A stretch of 64,000 nucleotides of DNA, taken from positions 21,919,647 through 21,983,646 of the forward strand of contig OY987298.1 in assembly GCA_963920635.1 (NCBI GenBank), written 5' to 3'. Each line of letters begins with the position of its first letter. Position 1 is the stretch's first letter. This DNA is from Pseudeuparius sepicola. Lineage: Eukaryota; Arthropoda; Insecta; Coleoptera; Anthribidae. The notes beneath the pieces were generated by a model, which ran no database searches, was not told the origin of the DNA, and saw only the letters and a program-made list of their open reading frames with translations. The position numbers and the translations under genes are program-made. This document shows positions 9,551-19,976 of this stretch, piece by piece.

Positions 9551-11472
9551 ATTGAATAGTCTAAAAAAATGTAGAAATATTGAGAAAATACTAAAAAGTC
9601 AATAATTTTTTGTTATTTTTAATTTTGCAGGGAAACAATTTTCCCATAAGTACATAATGGTCTAAGTTAACTTATTACCTTTTCGACTAGCTTTTTAATT
9701 TTCCAATGTCAATCCTTTTCTTGTTTTCTAAATCACTGTAATGTAAAAAAATGTGTTGAGCATCAATTAAAACTGCGCACGAAATGCCACCAGTAATTTG
9801 ACTACACAGACTGCGCCCACAAGTTTATTCTGTTTGTGAGCGTCAGAACTTAGCACCCCTAGCGCGTACCTATAATAAGAAATCTGTTGTAATGTAGTAA
9901 TAAGCCTACTGGCATATAATAAAACTGCGAATCAATGATGAGATATTTCCATAAGATTGTATCGGTAGCAATTTTCTTGTGTATAGCAGGTCGATTTTGC
10001 CTGTCGTAAACTAAGGTATATGGGAATGGAAGCACGAACGTAAGTATGGCAGTAGCGGCCATACACAGCGTGGATCGGAGAGAGGAGATACGTACGAGTC
10101 TTTCCCTCTATCTTCGATTCGGCACTAACGATTTTCATTCGCCCGAACAGCTGGAGGCGGCAACTGGACTGGTTATTAGGTACGCCGTAACTGCATGCGC
10201 GATGCGTGGGTACAAGCGGCAACTTAGCATACTGAAGCGCCGAGTTACCCGGGTACTAAGGTTGATTTGCCCCAGGTTTTCGGCTTCGACAAAAAAAAAT
10301 CGCCTTTTCCTTTTTACCTAGTTGGTCGCCCCCACTGTGTGGTGAGAATTTATAATATTCAACGAGTACGCCCCAATTTCGCGGCGGCCTTATTCCAAAC
10401 GAGGTTCGCGCAAACCACGGGAACAAAAGCGACGAAAAAGCGAGTTCTGGTCCTCCGGCCTCGGGAGTGGCGCGCAACAACCGCAGTAACTGCGGACCAT
10501 TAATCTATATAAAACAGAGTAATATTTTCTAATGACACAGGAGGAGACTCTTCCGGGCCGGATCCGCTCCGGCAAATGCATTTTTCACGTTGAACAATTC
10601 ACTCGGTAAGTAATTCTTTATAAAGGTTTGAAAAATGCGAGAGGAGGCGCTGCCGGCGGTCGGGCGCAGTCCCTCCCCCCCGCCTCCTGCCCCCGGTCGT
10701 CTTAAAACCTTTTGGGGTTGTTAGTTTCGGTGGGGAAGTGGAGAAATTGGTATTAATTGAAACCGTTACTTAGAACAATAAGACCTCTGAACTCTTCTAG
10801 ATCGTACGTTATTTGATTGTTCCGATTCATTCCGGAAAATGGAATTATGGATTTTCTCTCCCACATTTTAATTATAGGTATTTCATACCATAGAGATGCA
10901 GAATGCTCGCGCATTTTTGGCAAGAACGAACGAGCACGAATTAGATTATTTCATTATAGCAAAACGATCAGCTGTTTTCAAAGGTTACGATATAGACCCC
11001 AAGATGTATTTACTGATAATTCTGATTTTTCTGAAAATTCTCGAGCACGTTCCTAAAATGCCCAAGAATATCCCCAAAGAATTCTAAAGGGGTTTTATTA
11101 AGCTACACTGTTTTATATTTATTTTTCATCTATGGTACAGTTAAGTTCTCGGTCTACGTGTATCTGTTACTTATAATCTTAGCCATTCTCTTAATCGTAA
11201 AATTATTAAACTCGTTCTTCCCTTCATTTCGCACTTATTTTGAAAAAACATTTCTGCTAGAAAATATCCTGGCCGCGCCCAGGCTTTATCTGAGTTTTCC
11301 GGATCAGTGGCCACGGCGGCATCGCGACGGAGGCGCCGCGGCGCTCCAGGTGAGTTACGGCGCCCGCCCTCGGCCGGGAAATAAGAGATCGGAAATCGAC
11401 GCCACGAGATTGGGTTTCTTTTCCTATTACACTTAGGATGCCGAAGTATTGAGATATACAGGATGTCTCATT
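9551..11472. other. Unassigned region with GC-rich patches
   Basis: 10040-10700 and 11260-11400 are much more GC- and CpG-rich than the surroundings (for example a C-run and GCCGGCGG at 10650-10690). Short overlapping frames occur on both strands, none with a recognisable domain or a clear start. A promoter/CpG-rich exon of a host gene cannot be excluded, but I see no splice-supported coding sequence. Confidence 0.35.
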
Positions 11473-11682
11473 TACTCTTGCTCTTCGAATAATTTTTGAA
11501 GGTTTCTCCGCTATATCTTCTTGGGCCTTCCGTTTACATGAGATAGGAACAATTTTCCTATTCAGTTTCTGTTGATTTGGTTCATGGTTATGGACTAAAT
11601 CATTCCTGGATATCGTCAGATCTGAGCCAGCAGTAAAAACTTTAGCGCTTTGTTTGAACACACCTCCAGAATATTTCTCCAC
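11473..11682 (-). pseudogene. FLYWCH-type domain fragment of a transposon-like gene
   Basis: Residues 1-70 of the minus-strand frame carry HNHEPN (31-36) followed by a basic segment with KRKA (50-53), EDI and PSKIIRR (61-67). This combination is what I know from the end of FLYWCH zinc fingers and the linker to a MULE-type transposase in insect proteins. The start of the finger (upstream of 11682) and everything downstream are lost; at 11457-11470 the frame runs into a CAGGATGTC end typical of the TIR elements here. The host frame then continues through unrelated GC-rich DNA. Confidence 0.55.
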
Positions 11683-13199
11683 TTTTTAAAACTTTAGTTT
11701 TATAAAATGTAAAGTTTTCTAAAAACACTACATCTTTACCATGATTACTTTTTATTAAAGACGCTGCCATTTTGTCAACACCGGAATACAGCACAAACAA
11801 AATAGCATCTCAATTAAAACAATATTCGAATGAAATATGAAATCTAAAATAAACGACCGCCGTTATACAGGGTTAACTATCGCTTAGTACAAAAATTTTT
11901 ACCACGTGCGCAGGATGGTTTAAGAAAACATAGAAAACTGTTTTTAGTTTTTTTTTACGATCTTTAAAAAAAAGGGTAAAAACCCCTATTTTCCCTGTAA
12001 ATCTCCGCCTCTAATTACGTCCACCAATATGGCTCCGGAACGTACCTACACATCAGCTGGAAGTGATTGTCCGCGGTGTTGCCGTTTTTTAGAAAGGATG
12101 AAAATACCTTTTTACTCAAACAAATTTAAAAAATACATAAATAACAATCGATTTGAATCTGTACAGCCGCAGCGCTGCTAAATTTAGGTACTCGAGGTTC
12201 GCCTGGAGGCTCGGTCAAGAGGCTAGGTAATCCTGAATCTCTAGGCGTTTTTTGTTTTTGCATTTTCACATAGCAGCACCAAGGAATTACAAAATTACAT
12301 ACACATTTCTCGCTTCGCGAAACGCGAAACCACGAAAATTTCGTAGAGATGACGAACTGGCAGACGTAAAAACTGGACACAAACGCACAAAACAGTAGAG
12401 GTTGGTGTGGTGCGTAATAATTATCGATGTCAATGTTAGATTAGTTGATTATGTGTAAAAAAAATAATTTTAATTAAACTTATTGAAAATCTAACTAAAC
12501 TAAATAAAAAGAATGCTGTGATTTCTTAATGACGGCGTTATTGAACTGAACGCTTTGCATTACAAGGAATGTCGATTTGTGTCGAATCGACGCATAGTTT
12601 TCTTCGACGTCGCATCTCTCGCATCTCTACGCCTCAGACTAGTTGCTGGTCTGGTTGCCTGCAACCTGCACGACAAGGCAGGGTAACGCGAACGCGTGAA
12701 TCATCGTAGTTCGGCCCATGCACGATACATTGTTTGTGTATCGTGGGCCGATGTTTACTTGACGTTTCCCTGCGTCCCTCTGAATTTTCGGCGATATTTT
12801 CCCGTATTCGTGTACTTTGGTGTGTTTTAAAGCTATTTTGCAATTGATTGAACGCCAGGCTTTTTACTAGTGCACTAGGACCCCAACATTACAGGTTAGA
12901 AGGGCTAAAATTAATTTAGTTTTGAAAGTAGGTACCTATGTGAAATAGTGAAACATGTTTTATGGCGTGCGACTAACATTTTTCCACTGAAGATATTGAT
13001 GAAAAAAGAAGTAGGTACCTTAGGATTATGTACTTTGTGGAATCGACCAGGCAAACTTAACGGCTAAGTTACGAAGCACCCTCGCTTGGTCAAAGTAATG
13101 TTTTTTGATTGACCCACTTATTTGGCCTGGCCCAGAATAAGTAGAAGAGAAGATCCTGAAGTCGAGCCTGAAGTAAAAATGCAAACATTTTTAATTTAA

Positions 13200-13608
13200 T
13201 TAACCGAGTGAATTTGTGCATCGAGGTTAAAGGCGGCCTCTTTGAACAGCTACTGTAGTTCTCTGCATGTGCAGTGTGTTCAAGTGCAGTTGTGTTTTTT
13301 GGTTACCCTTCGGCGTTTTCCTGGCGGAGGGGATCCTCCTCGGTGGTCGTCAGGCTGAGTACTCGCTTCAAACAAAAGGAATGACGGAGGGAAATAAGAG
13401 GTCCCCAACAAATTTAGAAAATGTGTATGGAGTTTGTTGGTGCTGGATAATAAGCACGAACTCCACTTAAAATAATAACTATGTTGTCGACTTGACAAAT
13501 TTTATTAAACCGTTTACCTAGTTACAAAAACATTTTGTTATTTTTATAACCGGCCAAATCTTCATTGTTTTGGCGAGAATTGCCACACCAGCGAGGGTCG
13601 CCACACCA
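13200..13608 (-). repeat. Probable 3' LTR of a Ty3/gypsy element
   Basis: On the minus strand the pol stop is followed by a purine tract (13609-13617, GCAGGGGGA) and then TGGTGTGG, the expected order of polypurine tract and LTR start. The far limit of the LTR is not defined because no second LTR is present for comparison. Confidence 0.5.
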
Positions 13609-13628
13609 TCCCCCTGCGGAGTGAGTTG

Positions 13629-13979
13629 CTACGCCTTGTAGAACTCAGTGAAACGAACACGTCGGCCTGAACGTGTGACGACTGTAGGGCGAGAGTTGTT
13701 CGTTAGAGGACATGGAGATAAAGACTTGGTGCTACCATCTGGATGTGTAGAACTCAGTGAAGATGGAGTCGACAATGATTGGTTCTTGTTCTTGGACGGA
13801 GGAGACTTATTCTGGTCAGCTAGGTAGTAAGCGGGCTTAAGCCGGTCCAACGACACTGTTGATCGCTTGCCCTGGACCATAATGTCGAAGGTCTTGTCGG
13901 CTCAGGACAGAACTAGGCAGGGTCCAGTATACGGGGGTTGCAGGGAGGTGCGGAGGGCGTCGGTGCGTCGAGGCCAACG
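13629..13979 (-). pseudogene. Ty3/gypsy pol polyprotein C-terminus
   Basis: The minus-strand frame contains LRTSLQPPYTGP, then after an in-frame stop KTFDIMVQGKRSTVSLDRLKPAY, a serine/proline-rich spacer and TRSGRRVRFTEFY before the stop at 13629. This is the standard C-terminal end of insect gypsy integrases (a PPY-GP segment, a VS-DRLKPA segment, and a TRSGRRV-F tail). The in-frame stop near 13904 and the cut at 13979, where an inverted-repeat element begins, make it non-functional. The catalytic integrase core is absent. Confidence 0.85.
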
Positions 13980-15143
13980 ATAAAGACAGGCCACGGCGCT
14001 AACGCATAATCGCGTAGTCACGTGACCAACTTAGTGCTATATAATGAAAGGCATTTTTGGAGATAAGTAGAAAAAACAAATTTCGTAACAATTTGGCAAG
14101 TTTTCTTTCATCTATTACATTATTGGTTTTGTGCATCCAAGCTTTCTCTAATTGTTTTTTCAAAATTTTCAACCTGCCTCAGTTGATTTAGGCTGAGAGT
14201 TAAACTGCACTGCACTCGCAATATTTTGGCACTTCTCAAAAATTGTTCTTCTCTATAGGTATTTTCCTTCCACAACACATTTGTCCACTTTAATTGTTTC
14301 ACTTTCTTGAAAATGTGTTCGCCACACATACTTAAGGGTTTTTTAGAAATTAAATCTCAGTTGGAATTTGACGAATCCATTTTTGGCGGAAATTATCATC
14401 CCGAGGCAAAACAAATGTTTGTTATGGCGACACTTTCTTCCTGGCTTTTGTAATATGTATAAATATAATATAAATAGACCCAATATTTGGTATTTAGGTT
14501 ATTTTTTACGAAATGAAAACTAACCTCAGTAGGTATACGTAAATAATGACGAGGTCTCAGTTGTTCGGCAGCGTGAAAGACCGAATAGAAACCGTATCAG
14601 GGCGTGGGTCGACAACGAAAATCCTCGAGTACGTTACAACACTGATTTATTTCGCACAAGGTGAATACAATAAATACACAAACCCGAACGTGGTAAACGG
14701 GAACGGCTTCCAGCCACCCGGACCGTCTGAACTCGCGGATCTCCCGTAAGCAGTTCACCCCTCTGTGTCTCAGGCTACACTGTCCAAATAAGGTCCATGT
14801 CCATAATAGTCTATTCCGGAATTCCGGGCTCCCTATTCTGTGGTTCGGGGAATAATTCCCCTTTACAGCGCTCACGCGTCGGTGCGGCGGCACCAATACT
14901 CTTGGACGGCACGACTTCCACCCAGAGGCCGTTATAATAACACCTGGGCGGTTCCCCTCCTCCAGGACACACGCGCACTAGACACAAACTTGTTTCTAAA
15001 ATATAAACTAAGGCGTTTAAAAACAATTTAAACATTCAAAACTTCTCAAGACCCAAGCTGCCGCTTTCAGTTATGTAACAAATGACATGTAACGTCGGCC
15101 TAAGATGGTCACGTGATTTTTGTGCGCCAGCGCCTGTCTTTAT
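13980..15143. mobile_element. Inverted-repeat element inserted at the gypsy pol remnant
   Basis: ATAAAGACAGGC at 13980 is mirrored at 15132-15143, and the similarity continues inward through GGCGC and TCACGTGACCA. The interior (about 14050-15050) has a GC-rich part (14550-14990) with overlapping short frames on both strands, none recognisable. A frame at 14120-14329 (minus) has no identifiable domain. Confidence 0.55.
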
Positions 15144-15447
15144 AGTAGGCCTTGTCGGTGCGTAACATGACGTGGAAATGTCAGTAAGGTAGGTGTTTCA
15201 TAGGCATTCTACATGTTCCTTCGAAAGTAATCGTTTCCAACAGGAAATCGAAATTTTGTGGTGAATCCTCGGACAAATTGATGGACGTGGCAACGCTGCG
15301 CTATTTCACTACCTGTTTATACAATTTGAAAAAAAAATTTTAGGCTTAAGACAAATGTTAGAAAATTTTTGAAAATTTATTTTGGCAAGTTTAATTTTTC
15401 TTTATCTGCCATACAATTTTTTGTACTAAGTGATAGTTAACCCTGTA

Positions 15448-16380
15448 TACCTCCTCCATTTGTGAATAAAATTATAATACTTAAGGAAATCATTAACCCT
15501 TAATCTACTATTTTCTACGATTTTCGGACCCTTTTGCTTAGACAAGTAAGACAAGATCCCTGGTGAGGAAAATACACCCGCCCTGTATATAACTTCTCGA
15601 AATTTAAGGTTTAGCATTTACAGAAGGTAATCTACATTTTACATAAGTTATTTTTTTAATATAGCTTATCAGTTATAATTATTTCAGATATTGTTTGCCG
15701 TCAGTTTTACCGCCGCCGTGAAATTTATGCATATTTCAAGCAAAGATAAAATTGTTTTTAGTTACTGAAAGTATGGAAAAAAATGTGTGAATCTTTCACT
15801 GGAAATGGGCATGGTGCACCTTTTTTACATAACTTTTTTGGATATTTCTAATTAAATAAGTGCTCATCTGGAAGTTTGCTAGCGAGACAATAATTTAAAT
15901 TTAACCCAAATAAGCAACCACATTTCCATTTGCAATTAATTCCTTGGCACCAAAAACATAAAACTACGTGTTTCTTTCTTTTGACACGGTATGTCACCAA
16001 AAATGTGACCAAAACAATGAGGAATTAGAGGGAAAATAATCAATTTGCTAAAAGCTTTTTGGTCCATTACATTTTTGGAAACAATTGGGGCAAGTTACAA
16101 ATTTCCCAGATGACACGGTCATCTAACCTAAGATTCAAGAAGAAGATCTTAAAACATTTAAAAATTGGTTTCATAAAACCAAGCTACCTTTAAAAGAAGA
16201 CAAAACCTGTTACTGGAATTACAAATAAAAAATGTTATTAATAAAATAAGGGGGATTCTATCTAGATTTGCATACTTTCGAGTTTTTTTTAAACCAGAAT
16301 CAGTTAAAGATACTGAAGATACCACACCAACGCGGCGCAAATGGCGAGTGCCTTCACATATTTAAATATTATATTTATTA
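15448..16380. other. Unassigned AT-rich sequence
   Basis: No supported gene. A CCCTGTATAT string at 15580-15590 resembles a TIR-element end, but I found no partner. Confidence 0.35.
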
Positions 16381-17484
16381 TACAGGGTGTCCCGTTAATA
16401 ATGGTTAATAATGATCCATAGAGCACATATTTGGGGCCAAAATATGACGATTGAGGCTAATATGCCTTATAGAAATGTTGTTTGTTTGTTTGAAGTTCAT
16501 TTTTTGAAATTGAATTATGGCTACATCTCCCAAAATAATGAAGCTGCTGAACTGAAATTTGGCACTGCTGTGTTTTTGGGGATGGAGAATAAGCTAAAAA
16601 TATCAATTTTGCTGTATCTCACAGAGGGCGCCACTTGCGCTGTTTTTGGATCGTGTTTTTACTTGTAACTTTTTTGAGGTCATCTTTTTGATGTTGCAGG
16701 TCCATCATTTTAACAAAAAAACAAAAAGATACTCTTGTTTCATAACGACAAAATCAACCGTTTGCGTTAAAATTGGCAAAATGTGCCCCGAAACACCTGT
16801 TGACTTCAATATTCGAAACATAAAATTTTCACCTACCGCTTTCAAATGTTACAAATCGACTCTACATTCAAAATGAAGAAAAAAATTGGTGGAAACACCA
16901 TTCGTTTTCTTGAAATAGAGTGTCCAAATTTTGCCAAGTTTCAATCCGTTCCAATTTGAAAACAAAACATTTGTTGTTCATAGCAATTTTTTTCTCACTT
17001 TAAATGGTACAGTGAATCTGTAACATTTGAAAGCGGTAGGTGAAAATTTTATGTTTCGAATATTGAAGTCAACAGGTGTTTTGGGGCACATTTTGCCAAT
17101 TTAAACGCAGACGGTTGATTGACGGTTGATTTTATCGTTATGAAACAAGAGTACCTTTTTGTTGCAGAATGAAAAGATGCCTTAAAATGATGGACCTGCA
17201 ACATCAAAAAGATAACCTCAACAAAGTTAGGAGGAACAAAAACAGCGCATGTGAGATACAGCAAAGTTGATATTTTTAGCTTATTCTCCAGCCCCAAAAA
17301 CATAGCAGTGCCAAATTTCAGTTCAGCAGCTTCATTATTTTGGGAGATGTAGCCATAATTCAATTTCAAAAAATGAACTTCAACAAACAACATTTCTATA
17401 GGGCATATTAGCCTCAATCGTCATATTTTGCCCCCAAATATGTGCAGTTGTTCTATGGACCATTATTAACTGAACACCCTGTAT
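16381..17484. mobile_element. Foldback element, CAGGGTG ends (1.1 kb, intact)
   Basis: The ends TACAGGGTGTCCCGTTAATA and its inverse (with small differences) enclose two long inverted arms (about 16381-16860 and 17000-17484), which share ATATGACGATTGAGGC, CAAAATAATGAAGCTGCTGA and the rest of the family sequence. TA flanks both ends. The frames 16411-16668 and 17049-17417 are mirror shadows of the arms. Related copies lie at 8943-9550 and 18789-19330. Confidence 0.82.
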
Positions 17485-17689
17485 ATTATTACGGTTTTGT
17501 GATTTTTGGGTATGGCTTCTTTTAATAAAGACATTTAATCTGTAATGTCGAGTAGGTACATATTATAGGGTGACAAAAAGTTTTTTTAATTGACCTTAAA
17601 TCTTTCAAAAAAATACGGAATTGTCTCGACTCAAATAGAAACACACTGTAGTAGTATGTATTCGCGAAAATACATTTAAAATATATTTT

Positions 17690-18788
17690 CTAAAACTTAT
17701 TTGTGGCTTAAACAGATCCATTGAATTCTAATTGGGTTTTTCGCCACCAAACTGCGGTTAAAAGACGACTTTTTCAAGTTGCCTGGAAAATTAATAAATT
17801 CTTAACAGTAAATGAACTAAACTTTTAACTTGTAACTCAAAAAATATCTTCAACAAATTTGTTTCCTGAGCTTTCGGAGAATAAATCTTCCTCGTTTCTC
17901 AAAGATCCTGTCATGTCAAAGTGAAATGACAGATTCTTGACATTAAAACGATTGCCTATGCGTTTTAGCTTATCTGATAGTCCAGGAATATAAGGAATAA
18001 TTAAATTTACTGGTCGGTCCACCAGATTTATTTCTCTAATTCTATTAGCATTGATATTTTGTTGGCAATCCTGAAAAACTTGCTCAATAAATTCAGTAGG
18101 ATAACTATTCTTCTCAAGAACATGTTTTATATGTTTAATTTCCTCCTCAAATTTTGTGTTAATAGAACAAATCTCTTTAGCCCTGTCATACAAACTTTTA
18201 ATTACTCCTTTTTTAACACTAATATGATGATTGGAATTAAAATGGAGACATCTATTAGTATGTGTTGGTTCTCTATAGACACTAGTGATTTCATTATAGA
18301 AACATCTAAGAAGGGTAATTGATTATTATTTTCAATTTCTAATGTAAACTTAATAGAAGGTTCTTGCGAGTTTATAAAATTTAATAATGAATTTAAATCA
18401 TCTACTCCATATTCCCATATAACAAATATGTCATCTACATATCTCCACCAAACATTAGGTTGGCGAACATATCTAGTCAACTCATTTTGTTCAAAATCCG
18501 CCATAAATAAATTGCTTATGAATGGTGATAAAGGAGACCCCATAGCCATTCCAAATTCCTGCTGGTAAAATTCATTTCCTAGTTGAAAATAAGTGGTTTT
18601 AACACAGAGTGTTGTTAGTTCTAATATTGCATCTATATTCAAATTTGTTCTTTCCACTAAAGTGTGGCCATGTTCTAACTTTCTGCGTAAAATATTCAAT
18701 GATTTGTCAACAGGGACATTAGTAAAAAGACTAACCACATCAAAGCTAGCTAATATACTTTGACATGACAAATAATTTATTTGTATAA
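17690..18788 (-). mobile_element. Penelope-like element, truncated at both ends and internally deleted
   Basis: It covers the RT remnant (17837-18788) and the downstream segment to about 17690, which is also found at 27685-27893 and, inverted, at 28441-28530. The left flank on the + strand is unassigned; the right flank is half of a foldback element cut at its GATTGAGGC segment. Confidence 0.8.
17837..18788 (-). pseudogene. Penelope-like reverse transcriptase
   Basis: The frame 18202-18807 carries the RT motifs in order: SFDVVSLFTNVP (motif A, catalytic D at residue 23), GMAMGSPLSP (motif B, about 86-95), RYVDDIFVIW (motif C, catalytic DD at 125-126) and LPFLDV. These forms are characteristic of PLEs. 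A frameshift near 18290 moves the reading into the frame 17837-18193, which continues the PLE thumb and linker (a YP-EFI segment and an IPYIPGLSDKLKRIGNRFNV segment). The GIY-YIG endonuclease that should follow is missing: sequence jumps from GACATTAAAACG directly to the 3' segment. The N-terminal part before motif A is also absent. Confidence 0.9.
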
Positions 18789-19330
18789 ATAATACGATTG
18801 AGGCCAATATGCCTTATAAAAATGTTGCTTGTTTAAGAGATACAGGGCGTTGAAGTATATTTTTTGAAATTAAATTATGGCTACATCTCCCGAAATAATC
18901 AAGCTGCTGAACTTAAATTTGGCACTGTTGTGTTTTTGAGGATGGATAATAAGCTGAAAATGTCAATTTCAACGTATCTCACAGAGGGAGCCACTTGCGC
19001 TGTTTTTGGATCGTGCTTTTACTCGTAGCTTTTTTGAGGTTATATTTTTGGTGTTGCAGGTCCGTCATTTTAGTGCATCTCTTTATTCTGCAAGAAAAAG
19101 GTACTCTTGTTTCATAACGATCAAATCAACCATTTGCGTTGAAATTGCCGTGTCCCAAAACACCTGTTGACTTCAATATTGGAAAAATAAAATTTTCACC
19201 TACTGCTTTCAAACGTTACAGATCAACTGTACATTCGTTTTCTTGGAATAGGGTGACCAAATTTTGTCGTGTTTCAATCTGTTCCATTTTGAAAGTGGTT
19301 TTTCTCACTTTAAATGGTAGGAGTCCTACG
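18789..19330. mobile_element. Half of a CAGGGTG-family foldback element
   Basis: Matches the left arm of 16381-17484 from its GATTGAGGCCAATATG segment through the TTTTGAGGTTAT and TTGCAGGTCCGTCATTTTA blocks and ends in the TCTCACTTTAAATGGTA loop region. It includes an extra GAGATACAGGGCGTTG absent from the full copy. The terminus and second arm are missing, and the PLE remnant abuts the break. Confidence 0.7.
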
Positions 19331-19362
19331 TTAGAAGTCCTACGTTAGGAGTCCTACGTTAA
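19319..19362. repeat. Three 14-bp tandem repeats
   Basis: GTCCTACGTTAG(A/G)A is repeated three times in a row immediately after the foldback remnant. Confidence 0.8.
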
Positions 19363-19448
19363 CATTGCTTCTCCTATATGTCAAGTAAAATGTTGACGAT
19401 CTTTTAAACAACTGCAGTGTTTTAATATGTGTGCCATCACAATTGTAG

Positions 19449-19500
19449 CCTGATGATGCCAAGAACAAATTGGCGAAACGTCTTTTAATGTGAATAAATG
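19449..19500 (+). other. Degenerate hammerhead-like / PLE terminal motif
   Basis: CTGATGA (19450-19456), a strong GCCAA...TTGGC hairpin and GAAAC occur in hammerhead order, as in the terminal repeats of many PLEs. A proper cleavage triplet and stem III do not form (the next candidate triplet is GTG), and there is an extra T at the base of stem II, so I do not call an active ribozyme. Confidence 0.35.
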
Positions 19501-19976
19501 GAATTGATGCATTTGGGTGTATCTGTTGAACTTATTGACCCGGGGAACTACATCAATTAAATTACGAATAAAAGGGAATGATTTCGCCCTTCTTATACCA
19601 ATAGTGCCACTTTGAAACTACGTTTAGGTATGTTAACTCTCAGAAATGCATAAATATATCCTGAATGCTATGTGTGTCACTTGTCGAACAATCGCACCGA
19701 TCACGGATAAAGTCTATCCGTTCGAAACGGCAGGCAAACTCGGGCGGGACAGGTGCCACAACAATGCCCCAGATAAGTGGCTGTAGCAATAATAGGCCGG
19801 GGGCCGTATCAGGGCCGCCCTCCGCCGCCCGCCCTGATCTATTACTATTATTGCAATATAATATTATCTAAATGGGACCCGGATAGCATCTTGGCGCTTG
19901 TATCTGTCCCCGGACCCCGCGCACCTCGATTATCTGCCCGCTGTTTGGTTTGAGCTGCTGTTGTCTACCGCGCCTA

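Larger units (their letters stand above)
11866..15447. mobile_element. 3.6-kb TIR element holding a gypsy remnant and a foldback
   Basis: The left end reads TACAGGGTTAACTATCGC and is repeated inverted at 15447 with one difference over more than 25 bp; TA dinucleotides flank both sides. Subterminal regions on both sides contain diverged shared sequence. The interior includes an LTR retrotransposon terminus (about 13200-13979, minus) and an inverted-repeat element (13980-15143). No transposase is visible, so it is non-autonomous or has been displaced by later insertions. Confidence 0.7.

Noticed and set aside
10046..10581. Overlapping frames over a GC-rich patch
   Set aside because: Frames on both strands overlap extensively, as expected from high GC lowering stop frequency; no domain or splice pattern supports any of them.
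17049..17417. 122-codon minus-strand frame similar to the frame at 16411-16668
   Set aside because: The two frames are the same sequence read from the two inverted arms of a foldback element. No start context, domain or independent conservation.
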